A DNA stretch of 64,000 nucleotides from Stichopus chloronotus (lineage: Eukaryota; Echinodermata; Holothuroidea; Aspidochirotida; Stichopodidae): positions 3,162,001 through 3,226,000 of the forward strand of contig SFZH01000008.1 of NCBI GenBank assembly GCA_021234535.1, written 5' to 3'. The notes under the pieces were generated by a model. That model saw only the letters and a program-made list of their open reading frames with translations. It searched no databases and was not told where the DNA came from. Below, piece after piece: positions 23,799 through 37,878 of this stretch; the stretch's first letter is position 1, and every line of letters starts with the position of its first letter. The position numbers were made by a program, and so were the translations under genes.

Positions 23799-26110
23799 AT
23801 CGTATTCTCCGATCGTATTCTGTCAAGAAAGAAACCAGTTTCACTTTGAAAGCAACTGTTTCATGAACTGAGCTTTAACTTTTAAGCCACCTTAATTAAT
23901 GACAACAAGCATTTCTTTGAAAGAAATGTTTGACTTTTTGAACATTTGAGATATTGATCGTTGTTTACAGGGAACCTTACTTTTCAAGTTTTAGAAGTAT
24001 TCATACTGTTTCCGAATAATTGCAACAGTTCACGGAGAAATTTATGATGTATGCAAATTTAGGAAATCTGGCAAAACATATTTCCCTCCTGCAGAGAAGG
24101 GGAATGCACAAGGTCATGTGCGTTGTGGACTTGCGCAATAAAGAGTTATACACTGTTTACTCGCTGTCATCGACAATGTTCTAGAGAACTTGACTGCAAT
24201 TCAAACAAAAAAAAATGTTGAAAATGATTTTTTTATTTATTTTTTCGTGAGAGTAATGACAGAGCAATAGAATGAAGCAGCTGAAATTCAAAGTGCAGAT
24301 ACATTTTTCGAACAAACTCTATTAAGCTTCCTCGTTCGTCGAATTTCATATTATGATGAGTTAACATAGCGTCGTCAAAATACGAAGCTCTTATTTGGCT
24401 TCAAGGTCCACTAGCAACTTAGCCAGGATCTATGTTTTACAAGATATATAGATAGATAAGTATTGTAGTGATGTTCCCATGTAACGCTCTCGTTTTAGCA
24501 ATAACGCTAGACTGGTGTTTTATTTTATTTCACATATTCTTGGTATTATATCGTTCTTAGTAGTATTGGACAAATACAATCTAAGCTAACTGGAGACGGA
24601 GACTATGTTAGAGGTGGACGGACATCAATAAGGTGGGCAGTGTTTCTTCCACAGACCTGTTCGTCCCATCTTTCCACTCAAATGCGAGGTGTGTGACTAC
24701 ACAACCCAATAACCGAGAATGCAATTTTTCTCAAACTTGGTGTGTACAGCTATTACATTGAGTGTACGTACCCTATTCCCCTGGTTCCTATATCTTGCAT
24801 GCTAATGAGTGGAGGTGAATTAATGTAAACCTCCTGATATGGCAAAATCTTTGCAGTGCCTTGTCTGATTTACTTCCAATGTGGTAGGAAGGTGTTGTGA
24901 AATAGCATGTCTATGACCATGGCATTTTCATTAGCATTTGTGACAAACTGGCAAATGGCATGGGTTTTGGTTCAGTGTGTTTAAAAATGAACCGAAAAAT
25001 TTTCTTTTGTGCATGCATTTTGGTCACTGGAGACTGGAGACCTCTTTGCCCCATTGCTATGCTATGGATGCTTACATTGCCGATCAGTCCCTCCAAAATA
25101 TGAACGTAGTGCTTGAGTATTCAGTATTTTCTTGGTCATATGAAGATTTAGCAGTGCTATGGGAAATGTTATAGTTGTTCATACCAGAGAAGTTAGGCTG
25201 GATCAGTTTAATTCCACGTACTTCAGTGGTGATATTTCCATTGATTTAAATGGATTAAATGAGTAAGGTGGACAAGACACAGGAAAATATGTCAGTAAAC
25301 TTACTACAGTGAAAACTAGTTGCTTTCAGTGTTAGATGGTGGACGTTAAATGGACTATGTGATAATTCTTATCCTATTTTGCAAAATCCTTCTTTTTAGG
25401 GCAAATGAAAGATCTATGTGAAGGGCACAGATTAGAGGACGAGTTGACATCGGACCATACCCCACACTGCCTTTGATATTATGAGGTATTTAGGTAGAAC
25501 TGTTTAGAAGAACAGATAATGAATGTTAACACCTATAACGTTCACAAGTTTCCGAAAAAGACCTTGGACTTTCAGGGAATCTCTCAAAATCTTATTATTA
25601 ATCATGTTGTTGCCATAGGTTTCATTTGTATAATCAATATTTTGCATTGTTTTGGCTGTTTTATTAAAGTCAAAATTATTATGAGGTCTTACTTCTAGCA
25701 ATTTTAGTATCCTGTCCATTTGAATTCAAGTGGTGGATACATTATTGCTGGGTGAGCTGATGAGATCTGACTGGTCGTAAAGTTTGAAGAGTAACATTTT
25801 AAATGAATTGTGATAATGTTCTTAAGAAAAAATAATAAAAATCTCTGTCGAGTCTAAACATCTTTTGGCAAAACCAATTTGGTATTGAAACTGTCAAATC
25901 CCGAGTGAGGATTTAGTCAGAGACTAAAATTTGAAGATGGCATCTCGTTTGTAAGAACAAATTCTGAAAGTCAATGTACGTAATCTCCTGAAGTTTAAAT
26001 GCCTTGTTACACTTTTTTTTCAGTCCTACCGCTACAAATTTCGTTCAACAGTCACAAGTGTCACAACATCACAATCGCAATATATTCTGGTGTGACATGC
26101 TGATCTCTTA
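23799..26110. other. Spacer between the LINE and gene B
   Basis: AT-rich, with only short open frames lacking recognisable domains. The variant poly(A) signal AATATA of gene B lies at 26081-26086. Nothing else is seen. Confidence 0.5.
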
Positions 26111-29100
26111 CTATTCAAAGGAAAATTTCAAGCCGGATCCTTCCATTTTGTTCATGTATATTTCATCCAACCTTTCATTTTGAGCAATAGTGAACCAATT
26201 TTTCCAATCGCCAACAACACCTGGAAAAAGTAAGAAAAAAGGGACGATTAAAGATGATGTAATTGGAATGAATCTCATCCAGCATTGGAACACGTGTTCA
26301 ATCATTCATACAATAATATGCCAAATAATAACTCTCAATAAGACATTATTAATTTGAATGTGACGCTGGTTTCTTCATTTTTCATGTCTTGAATGTTACA
26401 CTAAATAAAGGAAAAAACTTAAATTATCTTAAATCTACGATGTAGATGAAAATTATTGTAAATTTATATTGTATAAATAATGTATTGTATCAATATTGTA
26501 TAATAATATACATTCAATATTTTTAATATTGTATATGTAATAATAAGTTCTAATAATTGTGTAAATGCATAATAATTTGAAACATACATAATTGTTCCCC
26601 ACTTGAAATTAAGTTCTGGGTCAATCAGTAAAATCAGGAAAGGTATGTCAGCAGCGAAACAATTGAATTTTCAGGACCCTGGGTGGTACAGTCAAGCTAC
26701 GTTTGTCTACAACTTGTTGGTGTGTTAAAAGATGTGTGACGGTTAGACATCATACATTGTACGTGTACGTTTGTCAACACATCAAGCAAACTTACAAACT
26801 TCTTTAGCAACAAGTTAGTAACACTTACCTTTCCTCATAAAATTCATTGGTTTACTTTCTCCAGTCTTAAACTTCTCAAACACTGAATCTGGATTTGCAT
26901 TTGATGTTTTCTTCATGTTTTCGAATAAAGACTTGTTGCAAATACCAGTTATTTCACCTTCCGTCAATGATTTATTCAAGAACTCCGCTACTTGAGCTAC
27001 GACTTTTTTCAAGCTCTGACAATTATAAAAAATACATTTCATATTAACTCAAAATGCAAGGGTTGCTGTGATGTGACTTTTTTTTTGGTGATTTTTGTTC
27101 TGAGTGTCGTAATTTGTTTGTGTTTGAATTGATTTTACTTATTTCAACGTTATTTTAACACACTAGGTTAGCCATTGCTAATGTTACCCGCGTCCCTCTA
27201 TAAAGTAACATAAGTTTAAAACAGACAATATATAGTATAAAGAATGACAAGGTGTAAATGACATTAAAATTTAATAAACATGCAAATATGAGACAGAACA
27301 TGTAATATTAGCAAGCTATTGGTGTTAACACCATGCGAGGAAATCTTTAATCGAATAACTACAAATTTGGTTGCAATGTTCAATGTTGATTCTGTATGCT
27401 TTGTCATTAAGGGAAACAACAAAGACAATAATACTGTAAAAGAATGGCAAGGTGTAAATGATATTGCAAATTAATAAACTTAAAATATGAGACAAAACAT
27501 GCAATATTAGCAAATTATTTGTCTTTACACCATTCGGGGATATTTTTGACTCGAGTAACTACAACTGTGATAGCAATGTTGAATATTAATTCCATATGCT
27601 TTGTCATTAGGAAAAATTATCGTCGACGGGTTTATTGTCACTGTTCATTGTACAGTACCACAGCACTCACGAAACAATACTGTACAGAGCTATTATTAAA
27701 CGTATAATCCAAAACGTATGTATTGTTGCCACTTCCATGTGTTACCTTCTTCATATCTTCATACTTGACAAAGAGTACGTTAGGCTCGTCTCTTTTCTCC
27801 CACCATTCTAAATTGTGTTGAAACCAGTCACCGAAGGGAACTAAAGAGGAAAAAACATGACTGAATTTGTAGTAGGTTAACATGTACATCAGCTGTACTT
27901 TTTGTTCAAATTATCGTGGGTAATAATTAAGATATGAGACTTTAATATTTAATACTAAAGTAATTCAATTAAATAGACGTTTTTATTCGATATAGGTTTA
28001 ACCAATATATAAACTATTAACTTACGTAGGCCTTCACAGAGTTGGTCGACAATCTCATCCCAACTGTAGGTTGGTAAAAGATGAATCATACGGAAAAAGT
28101 GGTAGTTAGACACTAAAGCATCTTTTGGATTCCTGCCAACGTAGATAACTTTTGAGTTCTTCTTCCAAATATCTCGAGGTAAAAATTGCATCAACAGATG
28201 AGACTTGAAGAGTCGCGGTGAAGACACACTCTGCGCCAACTTGTAGCATCCATCACTACTTTCATCCTACATAAGAGTTAAATGAAAAGCAGTAAAGCAA
28301 TAATATACTCACAAAATAGTTCCAACGGTGTTATTCATTTTGTTATCACATTTTGTTCAGGAACAAATTCTTAAGAACAATTTAACAATTTAAATTAACG
28401 GTTCAGCTCAAGGGAAACGCTTACAACAATGAGTCTTGGGTTAACTATACTAAAATTTAATTGACAGTTTGAACGATTAAACTTCAACCACTGGCCTTTT
28501 GCTTTTGCAAAAATGTGACTGAAATGACATATTATATGTCAGTCTGACTTAACGATGTTCATTTTCTTTTTTGTAGTTTTCAAAATTAAATTGTGTATCT
28601 GGATCTAAATTCGTCAGTATTTATATACTTACTAGATCGGATACAACATCTGTAAGCCACTTGCTTGTATTAAAGCAAAGGACGAATTAAGAACAACACC
28701 TGGCATTTTAAAGGGTATCATGATAAAAAAAAAACTTAAAGTGATTGCGTGTGTACTGAAAAACCAAAATGATAAGATTTTGTTTGATCTTAACTTTTTC
28801 TTTAGTTTTAAATGTACACGCGAGGTTGCACATGAACGGACTATGTCTTCCAATGAAGGAAAATGTCAGTAACTACTTCGAAAAGCAACGGAATTGGCAA
28901 AAAAAAGTAAAAAACAGAAATCATATTTGAAAATTAATGGTTCTTACTAAAACCGCCTACGAAATGAATACGCAACGGTACAGGTCTCACTTGTGTATCA
29001 AAAACATACTATTCAAGTCGTCGCTCCTTGGTAAGTATCGGGAATTGTAGTATTTGGTGAAAGGAAACACTGTATTTACAAATAACCTACGAACTGAAAA

Positions 29101-32100
29101 CAACCTTGCCCGCGGCGTCAGTGATCCTGAGTTGGTAACTGATTATTCAATACTAGTATACTTCCCATTGGCTTGCTCAAAGACGCACACCGTTGATTTG
29201 AATGAAAACTGTCAACCACTACATTATCGTATTCTTCACTTTCTGTCGTTATGTTAGAAGAATTTGACATCATATGGCAAAATTAACCAACTGAAACCTG
29301 AACTCGTAACTAGCATAACGTTTAACAATCCCGTACATAGACAAAACATAAAAGGAATCTGTCTTGCAACATCATACATAAATTCACGCATGCAATATTC
29401 TGCCTTATTTATGCAATCACCAGGTTTTATGAGGTGTTGTTATTATGTCAGTTATTCCTTGCATTTTACGCTGAGTTTTTTCAGTATGCATATTTCGAGT
29501 TGTTCGCATACTATTTCTCCTTTTCTTCAAACTTCTTCCACCTGTGTAACAACTCTGTCTTACCTGTCTTATCGCAAGTTTCGACGGACTGCTACTTATT
29601 CATGTTCTGTTAAATATTGTTCACAAGTTTTTTTTTTCACTTCTATGTGCATAGATGCCTTTGTATTCTGCTTACTTACTTCTAGGTTCTGAGGTAGTTC
29701 AAGGTTGATATGGTCTGTCCATATATGCTTTTTCTCTACGTACTCTTTACCGTGAACAACTTGACTGACTATATATTGCATCCATGTTGTACCTGCAAAA
29801 GAATCAAAAGCGTAAAATTAAACAAAAGGTATTTTAAGGAAAATAACGTCCACGGTCTGTTAGTGCTCACTTGGTGGGGATTTCAGTCACTTTTGTTACC
29901 TTGCCAGGAGAGAGGAGAATTCAGTATCAATATTCTTTTCAATCTTTGTCATTTTATCTTCTTTAACACTCTCAGTGAGGTACTCAGTAGTCAACACTCA
30001 CTTTGTAATTGTCATGCATGTTGAAAATGCAAGAGATGTGGTACTTGCAGGAAGAGAACCATCTTTGACCAGCTTGTAGACTCACCATCATTTTTGTATA
30101 ACTTACCGAATAACAAATTTATGATATTGCTATTCATATTAGCTTATTCATATTACCCAATTAATATTACCTTCTTCATATTCTCCATGAAACGAACCCT
30201 ATGTAAACGATTAACGTTGAGACCATGAAAACCACATAGAAACCTTTATTTTTCATACATAACAAACATAGCAGACCCAGCTCTATTGACAGAGAACATT
30301 CATAACGCACCACGTATTTGTAACAAGATTGCCTAACAGGAAATGACTTCATGTCTAACGTTGTATGCGATATCCAATCAACTATGTCCTTGACAATATT
30401 TTTTGCAAACTTTCTCGAGGTGGTATCGAAAATCATTACAATAATTTGATTGAAGTTTTTCTTGACCGTAACCCCACATTGTCAACGCCTAATGTATAGT
30501 AAATTGTCATTAGATACGTGAGAATTTCTGTTATGCTTTATTACATTAAGTCTCACCAGATTTCGGCCAGGTCACAACTATGATATCTGTATCTTGAAGT
30601 TGTAGATCATAAATGTCTCTCAGGTACTCTTCCCTGACATAGCTTGGAAAGATACAGTTAGCGATCACTCGAATCATGGGTTTTACTGATTCAGGGATTG
30701 CTGGAAAACACATCACAGCGACAGACATGTAAAACCAATGGCACTGGGTCTCACATGTTGACCGACAAGACTTTTGAATAGGTGAAATTTATATGATCAT
30801 CATTCTAAAGTCTATGAAAAACGTTTACACTATTCCTAACTAGATAGTACATTTACCTGACACCAAACGTCTTGCCAATGGTGTTTGTCTATGAAGCAGG
30901 CATTGCGTTAACTAAGACAATTAATGTACTCGAAGGTACAAAATGAATCAACGGAAATATTTCTATAATGCTGGACAAAGAACGCAGCTATGTACAAAAG
31001 AATACATCAATGTAATACACATTTATGTCCAAACAAGTACTTTGCAGTGATATAAGCCATAAAGCCAACACGAATGCAAAGCTGCGTTATGTAAACAACT
31101 ATATTTTGAGGTGGTCTTTAAAACGTTGAAATGATCACTGATGCCACATGGGACAGATTTCAGCCCTGGTTTCATGTCGTGGTGCGAGACCCGTGCGGAA
31201 CCCAATTTTGGGATGAGGAATCCGTGTGATATCCAATGAAGATCGCATGGCCTTTCGTAGATGTTTGTAAAATAGGAGATCTTGTAAATGAGATGGAGGA
31301 TTTAAATGGAGACATTAAAAGAAAAGAACTAAGATTTGGAGTTTGATACGATTTCGAACTGAAGGAGACATGGTAAATGAGTATTGCGGAACTCACGGCC
31401 CACAAGATGATCAATTTAGAGGCTTTGTTTGTAGACGCTATAGAAGCGTGTCAAGTCGTATTTACCGACTCCATAAAGCTTAAGATACTTTCATACTGAA
31501 TACAAAAGAAGTAGAGAAGAGATTGCACAGCTAATCTGGTAAATCACAGCTAATCAAGTAAAAAAAAAAAACACGCACAGATGGGAAATAAATTCCGAAG
31601 AAAACTATCACTCTTGGCTATGGATACTATTTGGGCAGTCACAATCAACAGAGGGTGGAACATAATGTCCAGATTACGTAAGGATTTGGTTGGCCGTATC
31701 GTTACAACCTACGTGAGAGCCATAATAATGATATGGTGTCGAGAGGCAACATGAGCCAAAGCTGAAATGGAAGACCCCTTTTTGATTTATTTCACTGCAG
31801 CTTATTGTGGTCAACACTCAGTGCATTTTCACACTATATCTGTTTTGTAACTTGTTTTGAGTGAGTTAGTATTTTAGAAGTTGTTACTTTCGTATTAAGC
31901 GTCACGAAGAGTTGAATGTAATCGGGTTACATGTGATAATTAACAAAACTAGAGAGAATCCAAACAAATGGGTGAACAAAAGCATTATATAGAGCAAACC
32001 ATTATAATTTCGATTCTTGCAAAGACTCAACTAGAGAATTATGTTACAGACGCAAACTCTTTTAAGAAACGTGTCGGAGATATCAAGCCATTAAAGCAAT

Positions 32101-32182
32101 ACCTTAATTTGATATGAAACAAGTGACGAAGAAGATGATGTGGTCGAGCATGCGAATACTCACCAGTTAAACTCTCATCCAT
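26111..32182 (-). CDS. Cytosolic sulfotransferase, gene B (7 coding exons, complete)
   Basis: Exons (minus strand): 32164-32182, 30557-30700, 29680-29792, 28026-28266, 27746-27840, 26829-27015 and 26111-26220. Exon lengths match gene A exactly and the protein is 302 residues. Signatures: WPKSGTTW (51-58), PRLFKSHLL with the probable catalytic His115, 3'-phosphate site [15 protein letters not shown] (Arg137, Ser145; Gly where the other copies have Ala136), KYEDMKK, and the C-terminal nucleotide-binding motif [12 protein letters not shown]. The dimer motif is [10 protein letters not shown], so the normal Val is Ile278. The first exon encodes MDESLT, chosen because the ATG gives a 19 nt exon with a GTGAGT donor and the same phase as A and C. 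It lies 1463 nt upstream of exon 2, so this exon is the least certain. Role: PAPS-dependent sulfation of an unidentified small molecule in the cytosol. Confidence 0.9.
27221..27618. repeat. 200 bp direct tandem duplication in gene B intron 5
   Basis: AGAATGACAAGGTGTAAATG at 27241 recurs as AGAATGGCAAGGTGTAAATG at 27441. Similarity continues through AATATTAGCAA, ACACCAT and GCTTTGTCATTA blocks, so two ~200 bp copies lie head to tail. There are many point differences, so this is not recent. It is non-coding. Confidence 0.7.
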
Positions 32183-35100
32183 CCTAATTCTCCAACTGGT
32201 TTGCCAAAATAATGAATATTGAAGCATGCATTGTCTTGTAGCAAAGATGAGCTAAACTCGCACTGACATGATTACTAACATACTGTACCCACACCTGTAC
32301 ATGTAAAAAATTCGAAATGATCGTTGTTACATAAACTTTCGTAAGAGGACCAACTGCTTCTTTCTGTGTGAAACAGGTCACTTTAGGAATGCCGTGAATT
32401 GTTACCCGTTGTAGTGTATTGCCCACGACATTATCGGCTACCTATCCATTACTGTAAGGCATGCTTACGATATGGAAGGAAGGCAGTTCCTATTCTCATT
32501 TTCACATTGAATCACTTAAATGTTACCGGCCAGGTGCTGGTAAAACAGAGATCTAAATTACAGGCAATGCACTGATGTATGATATTGTACTGTGTAGAAG
32601 ACAACGGATCGTCTCCGTTAGAAGTCGCGTGAAGTGCCTGCAGTTTAGCTTTGCAGTGCACGCATTAGTTGTGTAGTTTCTGTAGTCATGATGTTGCTTG
32701 CTCGTACAAGTTGACTGTTAGAAACAACTCCATCGATTCGCAGTGAAATGAAATGCGAAAGTGAAGTTGACAAATTCTATATGATTCATGTGCTAGACGA
32801 TCTCTCGTCTTTAACTTGATGTGCTCGGCAATGATTCAAAGCTTAGAGTAACCATTTGGCTTGACGAAACCTGTAAATCGAGTATGGGGTTGCCAAACAT
32901 TCTGAACACGTTGTCAGTGGTCTGCAGCTTCATATCGTAAACTATTTTCACATAACTCTTTTCACTTACTCATGGAATTAAGAGATGGTGATTTTCTCAT
33001 AGAAATGACTTTTCAGGACTTACCATTACATATCACTATGCCACACATAGTAGGAGAATTAAGACGCTATAAATGATGATAACTACGAAAAAGTGGAACA
33101 CAATTTATCCTTTTGGTGAATACTGAATTACTCCATGTCTGTATTCAAGGTTGCAACATCACCTAATTACAAAACACAGACCTGACCTTTTGAGGAGTAA
33201 TCTGATAATTTGTCACAAGTTCAGGTAGGGGCTATGTTAGACTTCCTTTCAAAGCATGATTCATCTGAATTCGTGGCGGTTTTCTCTTAGACAAGGGAGT
33301 AAACTTACATTCTGCAGCATTTTTCATTATAAGAAGAAGGAAAAACAAAGCGTTAGTTATGATACAACTACCCTACCGATGTTGAAAAGAATGTGTTATG
33401 GCATATTTCACTAATGTTGTTCAATGCAGTTATTTTCTTTTAAAATATGTTCAAATAAAATTCATTCTTTTTCAATACGTTCAATGAAATTTCATTCATT
33501 AAAAGCCATCACATTGACATATCATGTTCAAGTTATGACAGACAGGCAATAATTGAGGTTGATAACGTATCTCAAAGAAACACACATATGAAAATACATT
33601 ATGTGAAGTTGTTCTGACAGATGACTGTGCATTTAAAATATTCACAAACCCCCATATAACAAATGGTAACAAACACCTTTCGCAAACTTCATATAAGACA
33701 GTCAGAAAGAGACGAAAAGGAAATAATTCCAAAAGGGAAATAATCACAACATGAAAAACGTTCCTCGAGTCAATGGTTTAGCCGTTAATTAACATGAAAC
33801 CTACGCAAATCACAAATGCATACCGTCTATAGATCTTTCAAGGGAAGTATCTAATTATTATGCATGAGAACCTAATTGGAATGTTAATTGACATTCTTGC
33901 AAGGCAAAATATCAATAATCATAATGAAGTAACATCGAACGCCGATGTGTGTTGACATCATGTTGGTCATGATGTGGGTGCGAAAACACCGAATGACTGC
34001 GGTGTTGGTGGTGACGTCGGAGCCTTGAGATGTCGGAAATCTGGCTGGTACCCATCGAGATCAGCAAGTTTACTTGTTTTAATTCTCCAGTGCATCGTTT
34101 GTTTGATTTCGCGTGACACTGCGTACACTATAGAAGAGCCACTAACAGTTACGCACAGAGTCCCTCATGCTGTCTAAAAATAATTGCCATTGTTCATAAT
34201 GTCATAATTTCTGGATATATTTCATTTTCAATTCCAGAGTGGCCATTATTAACTACGTTAGGGCAATTTACTCAGTTTATTTGATATCGTCTGCATCAGC
34301 GTGTGCTGGATGAACATTGTACGTACAAGTGGGCTTGCATCGTCGAGCTTCCCCGCCGTACAAGACCCTCGGCAGAAGTGTCGACATCACTGATGTTACT
34401 GAAGTATTATCAAGACATCACGTAAATTACACCAGGGATGTGCTATTTAGAAGGAGATATAACTGATAGTTGAATTTATGTTAATCCTGTTAGATTTCCT
34501 CCTGTGTTTTTAGAATACCAATTCAAAAGAGATGAGCATTACTTAGAGCTTCCTCTTACTTGTGTGGGATACAGTGGTGGAGCTAGCAGGCCTATGTGAG
34601 CAACACATATAATGAGTTGTAACTTGTTGGTCGTAATTACCTTATGTCTAACAAAATGTTCTACTTGTGGCATAATTGAACCTTCAACTGAAAATGCTGC
34701 ACGCGTAAACCAATGATTTGAGGCCAAGGTCGTTCCTGACAGTTCGAAGAGCTGACTAGAGACTCGCAAATCCAAAAATTTCAGCATGACAATTATCTCA
34801 TTTTGTTGGCCCTACAAAATTCAGACTCTACAAGCAAGCCTATCCGTCAAGTACTCTTACTTGAATTCAAACAGACCAATGGGAATGGATATTAATATAA
34901 ATGTATGCAAACATGTGGCTTAAACAATGTGTTTTTGTCGTGGCTATAATTGGAATTTGAATTTGAATTTTAGAGGCAAAATGACGACAACTTAAATTCC
35001 AGCTTAAATTATAACCAAGGTGGACGGTTGCAGTTTAGAAAGGGTAAGAGTACTAAATATACTGTATTTATTGCTGCTTTCACTCTTATATGTTTTGCTA

Positions 35101-35380
35101 TGTATGTGACCGAACTCGATTTTAGATTCCCATACTTAATTGACGGAAGTCGGATTGGGGGAGGGGGTAGTTGGAGGGGCAAAGCTTTGAGCAAGTCTTG
35201 AATACTTTTAAACAATATCTAACTGAGGTGTGTATTCATCATTTTTTCATTAGGCTGGTTTGATAAAACAAACAGAAAAATGTTATCGGAAAGATTGTTT
35301 TGCTTCCCACATCTTATAAACCATCTGTTAATCACTTGAGTTCCTTTCCGGTTCCGGTTGAGTTGGTAGCAGTTCCAAGG

Positions 35381-35410
35381 GCCGCAGTATCCCCGCGGGG
35401 ATACTGCGGC
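35381..35410. repeat. 30 bp perfect palindrome
   Basis: The 30 bases read the same on both strands, with arms GCCGCAGTATCCCCG and the centre CCGCGG. The GC content is far above the surrounding AT-rich spacer. Its role is unknown. Confidence 0.85.
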
Positions 35411-36457
35411 TGTAATGTCTGATTGAAAAGTGTAGGACTATGCACATACCTGACCTTAGCTTACATTTGAAATTTGACATTGATATTTTCCTCCCAAAAG
35501 GCCAAATCTCCACTTAGCACTTGATTTGTTGGACACCATTAAGCTAACAGGTATAATTTAGGTTTCAGTGGATACACGAAATATTATATATAACTGATCT
35601 CTCAGTTTTCAATGTAGGGTACTGGACTGGAGTGTTATGATGCTACATTGTGCTGTTCTTGGAACTGGTATGGGATTTTTCTGCGTGGCGTTGGTGTCAG
35701 TCTCCGACACCGTCGGTGCCAAAAGCTTCTGAGTCGTCGTTGATGTGGGTCTTGGGTTTGATGGTGTAGAACACATCACTTGTCATAACATGCACTGTGT
35801 TGCTGAGTTACCGATGACTGATATCTACCGTGTTCTAAAGATTGAGAAAGGTTTTGACAAGTCCACGTGAAAAGTCAAAAGTGATGAATATTTGTTCGGA
35901 TTATGTGATTGAATTTTATCTCAATTAGCAAAGTACAGCAGATCTAGGATATTGGGATCATTTCTAAAGATAGCTAATGAGTTTGTCTGATAATTATAAG
36001 ACGCGAAGGGTAAGTTAACAGATCGGAAGTTTCAAATGTTTTATTACATAATAATACAAATGACCACATCCACCACACCACTATGTTATTCAGAAATGAA
36101 CAGTCCTGAGTCAATATTTATTCACTGATCCATCTCTCATGATTAATCTGTAATTGAGCCGCGTTGTGTATAGGTCATCTCTTTCCAGTATTTTTCAATC
36201 AACACCTATGTAACTGAATCATTCGGTCAGTTGCTCCAAACAAACTTAACTTTCTCTGAGGTTTTCATATTAACTTCATGAATTTATAGGAAATGATAAA
36301 TCCTCTTGATCTCAATTGAAAGTTTTGCCTCTTCTTGATTGTATTCTGTTTCCTGTTCAAGGTTGAGTACATGCAGCTTAAAACAACGTGGAAGTCCCGA
36401 ACATTTGGGGTTTTGTGGGTCACATACCACATTCAATTTTTCCCATTGACTAACACA

Positions 36458-36652
36458 CTAAAACAGCAAGATTTGTGGGCCCCCTCCTGCATGTAAAGTG
36501 CATTTCATCAGAGACTCCCTACATATTACGTGTTTGGTAATGGCCTGACCTATCATGTCATTTAAACGTTCCATTTCTCGAACATTTAGTTCTTGAACTG
36601 TAGGGTCGATGAAAGTCTTGAGAGGTGCTCCCTCCTCCTTGATTAGTCTCAC
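36458..36652 (-). other. Unassigned open frame with protein-like composition (64 codons)
   Basis: A short minus-strand frame reading MRLIKEEGAPLKTF, then IDPTVQELNVREMERLNDM and ICRESLMKC. The charged, helix-like composition is unlike the other chance frames here. No domain is recognised, and no matching exon was seen nearby. It may be a fragment of an old transposon or gene. Part of an R1-like block (AGGTTGAGTACATGCAGCTT) lies 100 bp away at 36361. Confidence 0.2.
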
Positions 36653-37878
36653 GGATCAAAACAATCGATTTTCTGAAACAATCTAGATCTCTTTCAATCG
36701 TCCTAATTTTCACATCATTTGTACTTTAAGTTGTAGGAAAGGACAAGCAACTGAAAACAGAATTGTCGTGTCAAATGACAATATCCGTAATATTGTCATT
36801 TTGACCACTTAATGAACTCGTCGAAGTGACAAAAATCTGAGACTTGGCGATTTCATAGACTTGTCAAAATAGCAAAATTCAGAAAATTGCTCTTCACCAG
36901 GTTGGAACATATGGACAAAATAGCAAAATTTGGAAACTGGAAAATTTGCTAAGAAAGAACAACTTGTCAAAAACTAGAAAAAAAAAATCAGAAAAATTGT
37001 CATTTTGCCGAGATTTCACCAGCCAAAAAGACAAATTTCTATTGTTTTTATTTTGGCGAGATGCCCGATCTCGACAATATATCATTTTCTACTAAACGCA
37101 CTGCTTAGTAGATCTTAATTTTCATTGCAAATAACATGGTGAAATTTATTCTCATTCAAATAAATCCTAAAATGATTTAGTAAGTTTCACCGGATCTGAA
37201 GTAGACTTAACAATCTTTGGAAAGGTCATCAAGGGTTCCTAAAGCATAGCATTTCTTTTAGAGAGCATGAACTTTAGAGTGCCCATGCAGGCGATATGAG
37301 AAATTGGAAATCGTACAAAACTTCATACTAAAAAACAAAATTATATGAACGAACAAACTTTCATATTTCGAGAATTTGCAGAAAAAAAATGCATTAAAGG
37401 TACAACGTTAATGAGGTAAAGTTTCTCTTTAAAATACTGGAATAACAGTAGCTTTTAATAAGGCACAAGAACGACAAACTCTTCGAACGTTCAATACGAA
37501 GACAAGGACTTACAGGATCACAAATAAGATGAGCAAAAGCTTTTGCCATTTTGGATGTAATATCTTTTAGCTAATGAATAACTTGTTACTTGAATAACTT
37601 ATAAATAAGTTATTTGATAAAAAAATTAATACGTTTATTGATCAAATTAATTGATTTCTTTAACAGAGTTAATGATATATTAAAAAAATTATTTTTAAAT
37701 GAAGTAATTTGATTTAGGAAAGTCAAACTTTGATAATAAATCAATCAATAACTTGATTATTTGAAGTAAAAAATTAAATTCTTTGTTCGTAATTTTCTGT
37801 ATACCTTCTATGATTTTTTTACCCTTTCTATCCTCCACTCATACTGCAGTCTGAAATTATTAAACTATTAAACCTAAC

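Noticed and set aside
29264..29692. 142-codon plus-strand frame
   Set aside because: It overlaps exon 3 of gene B on the opposite strand and has random, Ser/Tyr/Phe-rich composition.
30841..30920. Alternative first exon for gene B ending CAG|GTAAAT near 30856
   Set aside because: No in-frame ATG with the required phase; the exon at 32164-32182 matches the paralogs in length, phase and sequence (MDESLT).
31120..31440. GC-richer segment with partial protein-like frames between gene B exons 1 and 2
   Set aside because: Frames are broken by stops and no family is recognised, so it was not called as a pseudogene.
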